Shown here: piece after piece, positions 23,401-31,096 of the stretch
Numbering within the stretch: the first letter of the stretch is position 1
Layout: every line of letters begins with the position of its first letter
Origin: an uncultured Collinsella sp.
GTDB taxonomy: Bacteria > Actinomycetota > Coriobacteriia > Coriobacteriales > Coriobacteriaceae
Assembly (NCBI GenBank): GCA_958443265.1
Contig: CAUCKA010000014.1
Span: forward strand, 1-36,057
Reading direction: 5' to 3'
DNA length: 36,057 bases
Program-made: the position numbers and the translations under genes
The notes under the pieces: model-generated
Database searches by the model: none
What the model was told of the DNA's origin: nothing
The model's input: only the letters and a program-made list of their open reading frames with translations

Positions 23401-24684
23401 CTAGCACTGCTCGAGCGCCTGCTCAAGGTCGGCAATCAGATCGGCCGTGTCCTCGAGGCCGCACGACAGGCGCACCATGTCGGCGGAGATACCGCAGGCG
23501 ATGAGCTCCTCGTCGTTCATCTGGCGGTGCGTAGCGTTAGCGGGATGCAGGCAGCAAGTGCGGGCGTCGGCCACATGCGTGGCGATCTGGGCGAGCTTGA
23601 GGCTCTTCATAAAGGTCTCGGCTGCCGCGCGACCACCGTTAAAGCCAAAGCTCACAACGCCGCAGGTGCCGTCGGGCATGTACTTCTGAGCCAGGTCATA
23701 GTACTTATCGCCCTCCAGGCCCGGATAGCTCACGAAGCGTACCTTGGGATGGCTCTGCAGGAACTTGGCAACGGCCAGGCCGTTCTCACAATGACGCGGC
23801 ATGCGTACATGCAGGCTCTCGAGCGAGCTGTTCAGGAAGAAGGCCGCCTGCGGGTTCTGCATGGGGCCGAGGTCGCGCATAAGCTGCGCGGTGGCCTTGG
23901 TAATGAAGGCACCCTCGCGACCGAACTTCTCGGCATACGTCACGCCGTGATAGCTCTCGTCGGGCGTGGTGAGACCCGGGAACTTGTCCGCATGAGCCAT
24001 CCAGTCAAACTGACCGTGGTCGACGATCACGCCGCCCAGGTAGGCGGCATGTCCATCCATGTACTTGGTGGTGGAGTGCGTAACGATGTCGGCGCCCCAT
24101 TCAAAGGGACGGCACATCACGGGCGTCGGGAAGGTGTTGTCGACCATCAGCGGCACGCCGTGGTCATGCGCGGCCTTGGCAAAGCGCTCAATATCGAGCA
24201 CGGCCAAAGCGGGGTTGGCGATCGTCTCGCCAAAGACGAGCTTGGTGTTGGGCTCAAAGGCTGCCTCGAGCTCCTCATCGGTGCAGTCGGGGGCAACGAA
24301 CGTGCAGGTCACGCCCATGCGGCCCATGGTATGGGCGAGCAGGTTATACGTACCGCCGTAAATAGCAGAGCTCGCGACCACGTGATCGCCGGCACCGGCC
24401 ACGTTAAAGATCGCAAGGAAGTTAGCAGCCATGCCCGAGCTCGTGAGCATCGCAGCAGTGCCGCCCTCCATCTCGCAGATCTTGGCGGCAACCAGATCGC
24501 ACGTGGGGTTCTGCAGGCGACTGTAGAAGTAGCCCGACTCCTCCAGGTCAAACAGCTTGCCCATGTGCTCGGACGTGTCGTACTTCCACGTGGTTGACTG
24601 GTAGATAGGCACCTGACGCGGCTCTGCATCTCCCGGGTGATAGCCGCCCTGAACACATGTAGTACCGATGGTCTGCTCGCTCAT
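23401..24684 (-). CDS. metY: O-acetylhomoserine sulfhydrylase / aminocarboxypropyltransferase
   Basis: A 427-aa gamma-family PLP enzyme forming homocysteine from O-acetylhomoserine and sulfide. It shows QGGYHPGDAEPRQVPIYQST at the N-terminus, LTSSGMAAN, VDNTFPTPV, and the PLP-lysine motif THSTTKYMDGHA (Lys207). The length of 427 aa and these motifs favour MetY over cystathionine synthases (about 380 aa). The ATG has AAGGGAG seven bases upstream. A promoter at 24723-24751 is close to consensus. No SAM riboswitch or T-box was recognised. Confidence 0.93.
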   Translation of the reverse strand: MSEQTIGTTCVQGGYHPGDAEPRQVPIYQSTTWKYDTSEHMGKLFDLEESGYFYSRLQNPTCDLVAAKICEMEGGTAAMLTSSGMAANFLAIFNVAGAGDHVVASSAIYGGTYNLLAHTMGRMGVTCTFVAPDCTDEELEAAFEPNTKLVFGETIANPALAVLDIERFAKAAHDHGVPLMVDNTFPTPVMCRPFEWGADIVTHSTTKYMDGHAAYLGGVIVDHGQFDWMAHADKFPGLTTPDESYHGVTYAEKFGREGAFITKATAQLMRDLGPMQNPQAAFFLNSSLESLHVRMPRHCENGLAVAKFLQSHPKVRFVSYPGLEGDKYYDLAQKYMPDGTCGVVSFGFNGGRAAAETFMKSLKLAQIATHVADARTCCLHPANATHRQMNDEELIACGISADMVRLSCGLEDTADLIADLEQALEQC

Positions 24685-24722
24685 ATCTAGCTCCCTTGCC
24701 TGGGTTACGTTTTATTCGGTTC

Positions 24723-24751
24723 ACGATACCGCTACCCTGCACCCCTCTCAA
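24723..24751 (-). promoter_or_regulatory. Promoter of metY
   Basis: The minus strand has TTGAGA, 17 bp, TATCGT, about 40 bases upstream of the metY start. Confidence 0.6.
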
Positions 24752-24869
24752 CCCATCCCAAAGGTAGGTTATTGGACAAATTGATCAGGAGTATTTATCT
24801 CAAGCCTTGGGCATTTGCTCGATAGATAAAAACGAGGCATACGTGAAGCTCTCGATGATTACATGCCCC

Positions 24870-24901
24870 GTCACGGGTACCATAGGCGGGTACACCGTGA
24901 C
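24870..24901 (+). promoter_or_regulatory. Hairpin or operator before the C_GCAxxG_C_C gene
   Basis: GTCACGG-GTACC pairs with GGTAC-A-CCGTGAC (12 bp with a single bulged A, 7-nt loop). It ends two bases before the ribosome site AAGGAG. It could be a DNA operator or an mRNA hairpin that controls initiation. Confidence 0.5.
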
Positions 24902-24914
24902 CAAGGAGACAACG

Positions 24915-25361
24915 ATGAAGCAAATCGATACGGCCCAGCTCGACATCACCGCCTGTCAGGCTCAAGCTGCCGAATATCACGCCCGTGGCTTTAACTGCGC
25001 CCAGGCCGTCGCCTGCACGCTCGCGCCCGCCGTCGGACTCGACCCCCAGGTCGCCTTTACCCTCACCGAGGGCTTTGGCGCCGGCATGGGCGGCATGACC
25101 GAAACCTGCGGCGCCATCTCGGGTGCCGTGGCCATCATGGGCTTTGTAATGAGCGACGGCATGGAAAACCCCAAGACCAAGGGCCTGACCTACAAGCTGT
25201 CCCGCGAAATCGCCAAGCGTTTTAAAACGAAGAACACGACGACCGTCTGCGGCACGCTCAAGGGCATCGGATCGGATAAGGGTCCGCTCCGCAGCTGCCC
25301 CGGCTGCATCGACGATGCCGTCGAAATCGCCTGCGATGTGTTAAAGCAGCTCGACGAGTAA
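24915..25361 (+). CDS. C_GCAxxG_C_C family putative redox protein
   Basis: A 148-aa protein with the spaced cysteines of this family: FNCAQAV, then GFGAGMGGMTETCGAISGAV, then TVCGTLKG and RSCPGCIDDAVEIACDVL. Proteins of this family are proposed redox-active or metal-binding, often in anaerobes near electron-transfer genes; no reaction is established. ATG 24915 has AAGGAG seven bases upstream; an upstream TTG-start extension is less plausible. It is divergent from metY and convergent with yigZ. Confidence 0.85.
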   Translation: MKQIDTAQLDITACQAQAAEYHARGFNCAQAVACTLAPAVGLDPQVAFTLTEGFGAGMGGMTETCGAISGAVAIMGFVMSDGMENPKTKGLTYKLSREIAKRFKTKNTTTVCGTLKGIGSDKGPLRSCPGCIDDAVEIACDVLKQLDE

Positions 25362-25379
25362 ACGGCAGCAACAGAAAAA

Positions 25380-25426
25380 CGACGGCCGGCGCGCTTGGGA
25401 TCCATACAAAAGCACGTCGGCCGTCG
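25380..25426. terminator. Terminator between the redox-protein gene and yigZ
   Basis: CGACGGCCG pairs with CGGCCGTCG (9 bp, longer with mismatches). On the minus strand it is followed by TTTTTC, serving yigZ; on the plus strand the T-run is absent, so termination in that direction is less sure. Confidence 0.7.
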
Positions 25427-25429
25427 CCG

Positions 25430-26065
25430 TTAGAACTCGGCAAATTCGGGAGCGCCGGCATCGATCTCCTCGCGCCCCGCCATAAGCTCGCGCATCTTAG
25501 CGCAAAATGGCTCCTGCTCCCCCGCTTTAAACATGAAATGAATCGTCACGGCATCCGCGTAATCGGTATCCAAGACCTTGGCGCCCGAATCCTGGGCCAG
25601 GCGTAGCACCTGCTCATACTGCGGATAGGCCACGTGTACGTCAACCGGCACGACGCTCGTCATCTCGACGATCTGCCCGGCCTCCTGAGCTGCGGCCACC
25701 GCCGCCTGCGTCGCCGCGGTATAGGCGCGCACCAAGCCACCAGGCCCCAACAGCGTGCCACCAAAATAGCGCGTCACCACGCAGCAAACATTTTTGAGCC
25801 CCGCGCCGCGCAACACCTCGAGCGTCGGCATACCGCTCGTGCGGCTCGGCTCACCGTCATCGCTCTGGCGCTCGCGCCCATCGATCAAAATCCACGCAGG
25901 AACATTGTGTCGAGCGTCGTAATGGCGCTTGCGAACCATCTCGATAACGGCATTCGCCTCGTCCTCGGACTCAATATGGACCAGCTGGGCAATAAACCGA
26001 CTCTTGCGATCGACAAACTCACCCGAAGCCTCAATATTCGATTTCAGAGTAAAATAGCTGTCCAA
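25430..26065 (-). CDS. yigZ: YigZ/IMPACT family protein (UPF0029)
   Basis: A 211-aa protein. The N-terminal IMPACT fold has the family marks FVDRKSRFIAQL, DDGEPSRTSGMPTLEVL and VVTRYFGGTLLGPGGLVRAY; the C-terminal ~70 residues are the DUF1949-type domain. Members are linked to translation regulation, but the bacterial function is unclear. No ATG is present; TTG at 26065 with GAGGGG five bases upstream (MDSYFTLKSN) fits the family N-terminus better than the TTG one codon earlier. Confidence 0.92.
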   Translation of the reverse strand: MDSYFTLKSNIEASGEFVDRKSRFIAQLVHIESEDEANAVIEMVRKRHYDARHNVPAWILIDGRERQSDDGEPSRTSGMPTLEVLRGAGLKNVCCVVTRYFGGTLLGPGGLVRAYTAATQAAVAAAQEAGQIVEMTSVVPVDVHVAYPQYEQVLRLAQDSGAKVLDTDYADAVTIHFMFKAGEQEPFCAKMRELMAGREEIDAGAPEFAEF

Positions 26066-26178
26066 CAAAGCCCCTCAAACACAAGCAAAGCAATAAACAG
26101 CCTCAATAATACGGCAAAGGCCGTACCGATAACCCCGGTAAATAGAACGGCAATGCCGATGGCAGGCAAAGACAGCGA

Positions 26179-26276
26179 GACGGCGTCAGCTGAGTCGATT
26201 TGGCCCGAAAGAGGAGGGAGCACGCCTTGTGGCGGCGACCGACGAATGAGCGCCAAATCGGCCAGCTGACGTCGTC
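26179..26276. repeat. Structured palindromic element, copy R3
   Basis: Arms 26179-26205 and 26251-26276 pair over about 25 bp with one small internal loop (AGT opposite GC). The 45-nt core is CGAAAGAGGAG, inner stem CGCC-TTGT-GGCG, then CGACGAATGAG. Arms and inner stem have sequences unrelated to R1/R2 yet keep the fold, while the flanking loop strands are conserved. It lies 16 bases beyond the RNase P RNA 3' end, in the same orientation as R1 and R2. Confidence 0.75.
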
Positions 26277-26291
26277 GCAGCGTCAACAAAG

Positions 26292-26658
26292 TGCCAAGTG
26301 GGCCGATAAGCCGGGTTCTGTCGTGAACGGTCATTTATCTTGTCTGCACGTTACCGTGCAGCTCCACGCACGCTACCCGAACGCGGACCGGGCCGGCCCA
26401 TAGCGTTCCTATTCGCGCTTGCTCCGGATGGGGCTTGCCAAGCCGCCGTGTTACCACGACGCTGGTGGTCTCTTACACCACCGTTTCAGCTTTTCCCTTT
26501 ACGCCTTACGGCGTAGGTGGGAGTCTTCTTTTCTGCGGCGCTTTCCGTCGGATCACTCCGCCCGGCCGTTAGCCGGCATCCCGCCCTCTGGAGCCCGGAC
26601 TTTCCTCACGCGTGCTGCAAGCAGCACATCGCGCGACCGTCTGGCCCACTCAGCAGTG
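26292..26658 (-). ncRNA. rnpB: RNase P RNA (bacterial type A)
   Basis: The catalytic RNA that trims tRNA 5' leaders. The minus strand shows the conserved 5' core GAGGAAAGTCCGGGCTCC, the middle core GGTAACACGGCGGCTTGG with GCAAGCCCCATCCGGAGCAAG region, and the 3' core ACAGAACCCGGCTTATCGGCC. P1 is formed by GAGTGGGCC near 26650 and GGCCCACTT near 26298. Ends are placed at the P1 boundaries and may be off by a few bases. The GGUU-type CCA-binding loop could not be assigned confidently. Confidence 0.95.
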
Positions 26659-26662
26659 CAAG

Positions 26663-26668
26663 AGTGTA
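26663..26668 (-). promoter_or_regulatory. -10 element of rnpB
   Basis: The minus strand reads TACACT seven bases before the predicted 5' end of RNase P RNA. A clear -35 was not found; CATTGC at 17 bp is the best match. Confidence 0.5.
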
Positions 26669-26750
26669 GCACACCGTTGCCGCTGGCAATGGCACAACAC
26701 AAGCGTTCGACACGATAAACCAAGAACCACGCCATGCGGTACAATAGGGT

Positions 26751-26854
26751 TGTCGATGGGCAACGTCGTCAGTCGAGACGCGACCGCGCTCCGCGCCCCT
26801 CCGTCTACTCGGTGCGTTCCCGCCTCCTCCCCGAGGCGGGATGTCGACTTTTTT
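26751..26854 (+). ncRNA. Candidate small RNA of about 100 nt, plus strand
   Basis: TACAAT (26740-26745) is followed about 100 nt later by a strong terminator: CCCGCCTC pairs with GAGGCGGG (8 bp, 6-nt loop), then a spacer ending in TTTTTT (26849-26854). GTCGA at 26752 can pair with TCGAC at 26844, closing the molecule. No plus-strand gene lies upstream, since rnpB and rpsA are both on the minus strand, so a terminator here needs its own transcript. It has no SRP-RNA GGAA motif, 6S or tmRNA features that I can see. The -35 is poor. Confidence 0.45.
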
Positions 26855-26939
26855 CATGCACCAACAACCCAATAGCCTGTGAACAGCCCGGGCAGCATTG
26901 TGCACGGGCACCATCACGCACCTCAGCAGCAAATGCAAA

Positions 26940-26970
26940 AAGGGACCCGTCCATTGCGAACGGATCCCTT
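26940..26970 (-). terminator. Terminator after rpsA
   Basis: On the minus strand a 13-bp stem (AAGGGATCCGTTC with GGACGGGTCCCTT, two wobbles, 5-nt loop) is followed by TTTTTGC, 25 bases past the rpsA stop. Confidence 0.9.
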
Positions 26971-26994
26971 AAAACAAGTGATCGTCAAACCGAT

Positions 26995-28161
26995 TTACTC
27001 GGCGTCGGTCTCCTCGTCCTTCTTCTCGGAAGGCAGCGGGGTAACCTCGATCTCGACGCCCAGAGTCTCAGCAGCAGACTTCATGGACAGAGAGATACGA
27101 CGACGGTCGAGGTCGATCTCCATGACCTTGACCTGAACCTTGTCGCCCACATGGGTGACCTGAGAAGGCTGGTCGACGTGCTTGTTGGCCATCTCGGAGA
27201 TGTGCACCAGGCCCTCGATGCCCTCGCCCAGGTCGACGAAAGCGCCGAACGGGACAAGCTTGGTCACAGTGCCCTCGACGATAGCGCCGACGGGGTACTT
27301 CTTGACCAGTGCGCGCCACGGATCCTCGGTGGTCTGCTTGAGACCCAGGGAGATGCGCTCGCGGTTGAGATCGACGTCGAGAACCTCGACCTCGACCTCC
27401 TGGCCGACCTTGACAACCTCGGAAGGATGGTTGACGTGGTTCCAGGAGAGCTCGGAGATGTGGATGAGGCCGTCGATACCGCCGAGGTCGACGAAGGCGC
27501 CGAAGTCGACGATGGAGGAAACGGTGCCCTGGAGACGCATGCCAGACTTGAGCTTGGACAGGATCTCGGAGCGCTCGGCCTTACGAGACTCCTCGAGCAC
27601 GACGCGACGGGAGAGGACGACGTTGTTGCGGTTGCGGTCCATCTCGATGACGCGGGCCTCGATGCGGGTGCCCATGTAGGAGGTGAGGTCCTTGACACGA
27701 CGGAGATCGACGAGGGAAGCGGGCAGGAAGCCACGCAGGCCGATGTCGAGGATCAGACCGCCCTTGACAACCTCGATAACCTCGCCCTCGACGTTCTCGC
27801 CGGAGTTGAACTTCTCCTCGATGCGGTTCCAAGCACGCTCGTACTCGGCACGCTTCTTGGACAGGACCAGACGACCGTCCTTGTCCTCCTTCTGGAGAAC
27901 CAGGGCCTCGATGGGATCACCAAGTGCAACGATGTCTGCAGGGTTAGCGTCCTTACGGATGGACAGCTCGCGGACCGGGATAACGCCCTCGGACTTGAAT
28001 CCGATGTCAACGAGCACCTCGTCATGCTCGATCTTAACGACAGTGCCGTTAACGAGATCGCCCTCATCAAAGTCGGTAATCGTACCGTCGATGAGGTTGT
28101 TCATCTCCTCCTCGTTGACATCGTCAAGAGAGAAAATGGACGAGTTCTGAATCTCACTCAA
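26995..28161 (-). CDS. rpsA: 30S ribosomal protein S1
   Basis: A 388-aa S1 with four S1/OB repeats: residues about 35-105 (GDLVNGTVVKIEHDEVLVDIG), 120-185, 205-275 (GTVSSIVDFGAFVDLGGIDGLIHISE) and 290-360 (GTVTKLVPFGAFVDLGEGIEGLVHISE), then an acidic tail. Four repeats are usual for Gram-positive S1, compared with six in E. coli. The start is TTG at 28161 (MSEIQNSS) with GAAAGGGG seven bases upstream; no ATG is available nearby. Monocistronic, with its own terminator. Confidence 0.95.
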   Translation of the reverse strand: MSEIQNSSIFSLDDVNEEEMNNLIDGTITDFDEGDLVNGTVVKIEHDEVLVDIGFKSEGVIPVRELSIRKDANPADIVALGDPIEALVLQKEDKDGRLVLSKKRAEYERAWNRIEEKFNSGENVEGEVIEVVKGGLILDIGLRGFLPASLVDLRRVKDLTSYMGTRIEARVIEMDRNRNNVVLSRRVVLEESRKAERSEILSKLKSGMRLQGTVSSIVDFGAFVDLGGIDGLIHISELSWNHVNHPSEVVKVGQEVEVEVLDVDLNRERISLGLKQTTEDPWRALVKKYPVGAIVEGTVTKLVPFGAFVDLGEGIEGLVHISEMANKHVDQPSQVTHVGDKVQVKVMEIDLDRRRISLSMKSAAETLGVEIEVTPLPSEKKDEETDAE

Positions 28162-28478
28162 AGGTGGACCCCTTTCGAACTACGGGGCCCCGATTGCTAG
28201 GACCTACAGAAGGGTGCGACAAGCACACAACGTTTAGGAACACTCGGGAGCCGACAGATACTAATGTGACGCTTATGCAATCACGTTCGTATAGGTTACG
28301 GGGAAATGGGTTCGATTTCAAGCGTGAACTGCGTTTTTTTACTCGTGTGGAAACTTTTTTCGTAATCTTATGGACAGGTGTCTCCACAACTTGACGATAA
28401 GCAGTTTGCCCATACGCCTTTGGGGTAAAGTATCCCAGACATACGATTCTGGAACGATTTTTCGAGAAAGGTGCCCGC
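28162..28478. other. Divergent intergenic region between rpsA and a HAD gene
   Basis: About 320 bases with no ORF of note. On the plus strand TTGACG (28391) with a 16-bp spacer and TACGCC is a weak promoter candidate for the HAD gene. For rpsA, TATACG on the minus strand near 28296 is possible but lacks a good -35. T-rich stretches near 28325 and 28350 are unexplained. Confidence 0.4.
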
Positions 28479-29237
28479 GTGCTCAAAGCAGTCGTTTTCG
28501 ATATGGACGAAACGCTTCTTAGCATTAACCTCAACGCGTTCATCCTTCGGTATTTTAAGGATGTCTCGTCGATGCTCGCGGATATCGGGCGACGCAGCCG
28601 CGGTGGCACGATGGCGCGCCTGGGCACGATTCTGGTCGACCTCAACGCCAATCGTCGAAGCGGTACGGATAATCGCACCAATCTTGAGTTCTACCAAGAA
28701 GAGGTTGAGCGCCGGTGCGGCATCTGCCTCTCGGACCCACTCATCTACGAGGCGTTTACCTACTACGATCGCGAAGTCCTGCCGTACAAGAATGACGACG
28801 TCATCAACGCCCACGCCATGCCGGGTGCACACGCCGCGCTTCAGGCGGTACAGAACGCGGGCCTGCGCTGCGCGCTCTTTACAAACCCCAGCTTTCCCCA
28901 AGGCGCCATCGAGTGTCGCATGGGTTGGGGCGACCTGGCCGACGCCCCCTTTGAGCTCGTCACGCACATGGGAAACGCCACCCGTTGCAAACCCGATTCC
29001 ACCTACTATCTAGAGCAGCTTCAGGTGATGGGGCTCGAGCCGCACGAGGTCCTTATGGTGGGCAACGACCCCAAGCGCGACTTCCCCAGCCCCGCCTGCG
29101 GTATTCAAACCGCCTATGTTGGCCAGGGAAAACCCGGCCGAGCCACTTGGCGCGGAACCATGGAAGACTTCGCCCGCGATTTTAACGCCGTAATCGAAGC
29201 CTTCTATGAGCACCAAGTGGCCGACGAACTATCGTAA
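28479..29237 (+). CDS. HAD superfamily hydrolase
   Basis: A 252-aa soluble phosphatase-like protein. HAD motif I is FDMDET (nucleophile Asp about 8), motif II is in ALFTNPS, motif III is CKPDS and motif IV is GNDPKRDF, with a helical cap after motif I (about residues 20-110). The substrate is not predictable. The start is GTG at 28479 with GAGAAAGG seven bases upstream. It is followed within five bases of its stop by palindrome copy C. Confidence 0.9.
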   Translation: MLKAVVFDMDETLLSINLNAFILRYFKDVSSMLADIGRRSRGGTMARLGTILVDLNANRRSGTDNRTNLEFYQEEVERRCGICLSDPLIYEAFTYYDREVLPYKNDDVINAHAMPGAHAALQAVQNAGLRCALFTNPSFPQGAIECRMGWGDLADAPFELVTHMGNATRCKPDSTYYLEQLQVMGLEPHEVLMVGNDPKRDFPSPACGIQTAYVGQGKPGRATWRGTMEDFARDFNAVIEAFYEHQVADELS

Positions 29238-29241
29238 GGGT

Positions 29242-29297
29242 TAGTCGTTGGGGACGTTCTTAAACGTCTAGTCAAACAAGAACGTCCCCAACGACTA
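29242..29297. repeat. REP-like palindrome with GGGGAC core (copy C), possible terminator
   Basis: A perfect 20-bp inverted repeat: TAGTCGTTGGGGACGTTCTT (29242-29261) with its complement (29278-29297), 16-nt loop. It begins five bases after the HAD stop codon. The GGGGACGTTCTTGTTTG sequence is related in type to the GGGAC palindromes at 2592 and 20678. Confidence 0.7.
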
Positions 29298-29366
29298 CAT
29301 ACAAACATTGTTTGACGGCAGCCGTTCCAAACAAAATAGCGCCGCAGGTTGAGCATAAGTCAGCGA

Positions 29367-29464
29367 AAACGCCCCTAAGCGAGCAATGTGCCTTGAACGA
29401 GGAGGGCATAGGCCTTCTGGCCATGCCCGACGGTTGAAAGGCAGATTGCCGCTTAGGGGCGTTT
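29367..29464. repeat. Structured palindromic element, copy R4
   Basis: Arms 29367-29393 and 29439-29464 pair over about 26 bp with one bulged A and one G-G mismatch. The core 29394-29438 contains GAACGAGGAG, a longer inner stem GGGCAT-a-GGCC-TTCT-GGCC-ATGCCC, then CGACGGTTGAA. On the minus strand the outer stem is followed by GTTTTC, so here it could also terminate cyuA. It is the most diverged copy in sequence but has the clearest inner stem. Confidence 0.8.
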
Positions 29465-29477
29465 GCAGCGGCAACTG

Positions 29478-29505
29478 GTTGCGCGGTTTGGTAAAACCGC
29501 GCAAC
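29478..29505 (-). terminator. Hairpin at the cyuA stop codon
   Basis: A perfect 12-bp stem (GTTGCGCGGTTT with AAACCGCGCAAC) and 4-nt loop begins at the last base of the cyuA stop codon. No T-run follows on the minus strand; it precedes element R4 by 13 bases. It may protect the 3' end or act together with R4. Confidence 0.5.
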
Positions 29506-30824
29506 TAACAGACTTGGGTTTTGCCGATCATGATGTTGAGGATCTCGACGTCGGTATCCTTCATGCCAACGCGGCCCACATAGCCCATGCTGGCGATCGT
29601 CTCTTCCACCGTATCCTGAATCAGGCCCTCGCCGGCACGGAAGCCGCGGCCCTGCATGGCCATATCGTGGCCCAGAATCGCCGCATCAACGGCAGCGGAA
29701 ATCTTGGCGGCACAGCTTGCCTTGGCGCCATCGCACACGATGCCGCCCACATTGCCGAGCGTGTTCGAAACCGTCGCGCCAATCTGCTCGCGCGTGCCAC
29801 CGCACAGCCAGGTAATCGCAGCGCCGGCGCCGCACGCGGCGCAAATAGCACCGCAAAACGCCGAGAGCGCACCGATATAGCTCTTGATATGCACGGCGAT
29901 AAGGTCGGACAGCATCACGGCGCGCACCAGGCGCTCGTGGTCGCAACGCAGGTACTCGGCATACTCCATAACGGGCAAGGCGCAGGTAATGCCCTGATTG
30001 CCCGAGCCGCACACAATGGCGACCGGCAACGCACAGCCGTTCATGCGGGCGTCAGACCCGGCGGCTGCACGGGCACGGGCACGACAGGCGACGTCATCGG
30101 CACGAGCGCCCAGCAGCGTACGGCCAACCTCAGCACCCCAAGCGTGCGCGAGGCCCTCGGCACTGATCGCGCCGTTCAGCTCAATCTGACGCTCAACGGC
30201 AGCGCGGGCGCCCTCGATGTCGCCGCCCTCGATAAAGTCGATGATGGACTCAATCGACATGGGCGTGTCGGCGCTACCTGTCGCACGCTCGGCAACGACG
30301 CGCTCGGCGCAGGCGGCGCACTCCCCCGCCGACTTGCCGCATACCGGAACACCGTCAAGCGTATGGCACGTGACATTGGTGTGGTGGTCGGTAATCTCGA
30401 CGACCGCGGTATGTCCGCCGGCCGTCGCGGTTACTTTGATATACAGATTGGGCACACCCTCGACAAGCGACACATCGCAGTAACCGGCATCGGCGAGGAG
30501 CTCGGCCACGCGGGCGCGGTCCGTGTCATTGACGCTCTCGAGCACCTCGAGCGCGCTCTTGGCGTCACCGCCCACGGCGCCCAGCACGGCCGCGGCCTCA
30601 ATACCGTGCATGCCGCCCGAGTTGGGTACGGTCACGCTCTTAACGTTCTTAATGATGTTGCCCGAGCAGGCAACATCCATGTGCTCGGGTTCGCAACCGA
30701 GTGTCTGACTCGCCAGCGCCGCCGCATAGGCAACGGCAATGGGCTCGGTGCAGCCGAGTGCACAGACAAGCTCGCGGTTCAAGACATCGCAAAAAGCGGC
30801 ATCGCGGATAGAATCGGTAGGCAT
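29505..30824 (-). CDS. cyuA: L-cysteine desulfidase / serine dehydratase-alpha-like protein CyuA (UPF0597)
   Basis: A 439-aa iron-sulfur enzyme expected to break cysteine to pyruvate, sulfide and ammonia. Family marks are ELVCALGCTEPIAVAYAAA at the N-terminus, ACSGNIIKNVKSVTVPNSGG, NGCALPVAIVCGSGNQG in the middle, and VCDGAKASCAAKI near the C-terminus; these contain the probable cluster cysteines. The ATG at 30824 with CAGGAG six bases upstream replaces a longer reading from 30998 that crosses the promoter region. It is divergent from rpiB. Serine or another substrate remains possible. Confidence 0.88.
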   Translation of the reverse strand: MPTDSIRDAAFCDVLNRELVCALGCTEPIAVAYAAALASQTLGCEPEHMDVACSGNIIKNVKSVTVPNSGGMHGIEAAAVLGAVGGDAKSALEVLESVNDTDRARVAELLADAGYCDVSLVEGVPNLYIKVTATAGGHTAVVEITDHHTNVTCHTLDGVPVCGKSAGECAACAERVVAERATGSADTPMSIESIIDFIEGGDIEGARAAVERQIELNGAISAEGLAHAWGAEVGRTLLGARADDVACRARARAAAGSDARMNGCALPVAIVCGSGNQGITCALPVMEYAEYLRCDHERLVRAVMLSDLIAVHIKSYIGALSAFCGAICAACGAGAAITWLCGGTREQIGATVSNTLGNVGGIVCDGAKASCAAKISAAVDAAILGHDMAMQGRGFRAGEGLIQDTVEETIASMGYVGRVGMKDTDVEILNIMIGKTQVC

Positions 30825-30990
30825 AGGTATCTCCTGCTTGTATAACGGACTGGGCTCTCGATAGAAATTAGCTCTATTTATTTGATAACAATGCATCAAA
30901 AACCGCAACCCAAGTTCCGGCGGACGGTGTTCAAGCGCAAAGTGACGGCATTCATTCATGAGAAGCCAGTCTTGTTGCATGCTAAAGCGT

Positions 30991-31020
30991 TTGACCAAAA
31001 AACGCCCGAGCGTTTATACA
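30991..31020 (+). promoter_or_regulatory. Promoter of rpiB
   Basis: TTGACC (30991-30996), 17-18 bp, then TTATAC/TATACA. It is about 75 bases upstream of the rpiB start. Confidence 0.6.
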
Positions 31021-31096
31021 AAAGTCGCGCTATCATGCAGTCGAACGCGGTAAAACCTTTAGCAATTCCGCCGCACGGACCAGAGAGGAACCACTC

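Noticed and set aside
24685..24800. SAM riboswitch or T-box upstream of metY
   Set aside because: The predicted leader is only about 35 nt and neither aptamer core nor T-box sequence is present.
26606..26938. Minus-strand ORF overlapping rnpB and the candidate small RNA
   Set aside because: It runs into the conserved RNase P RNA sequence, lacks a ribosome site, and has no recognisable motif.
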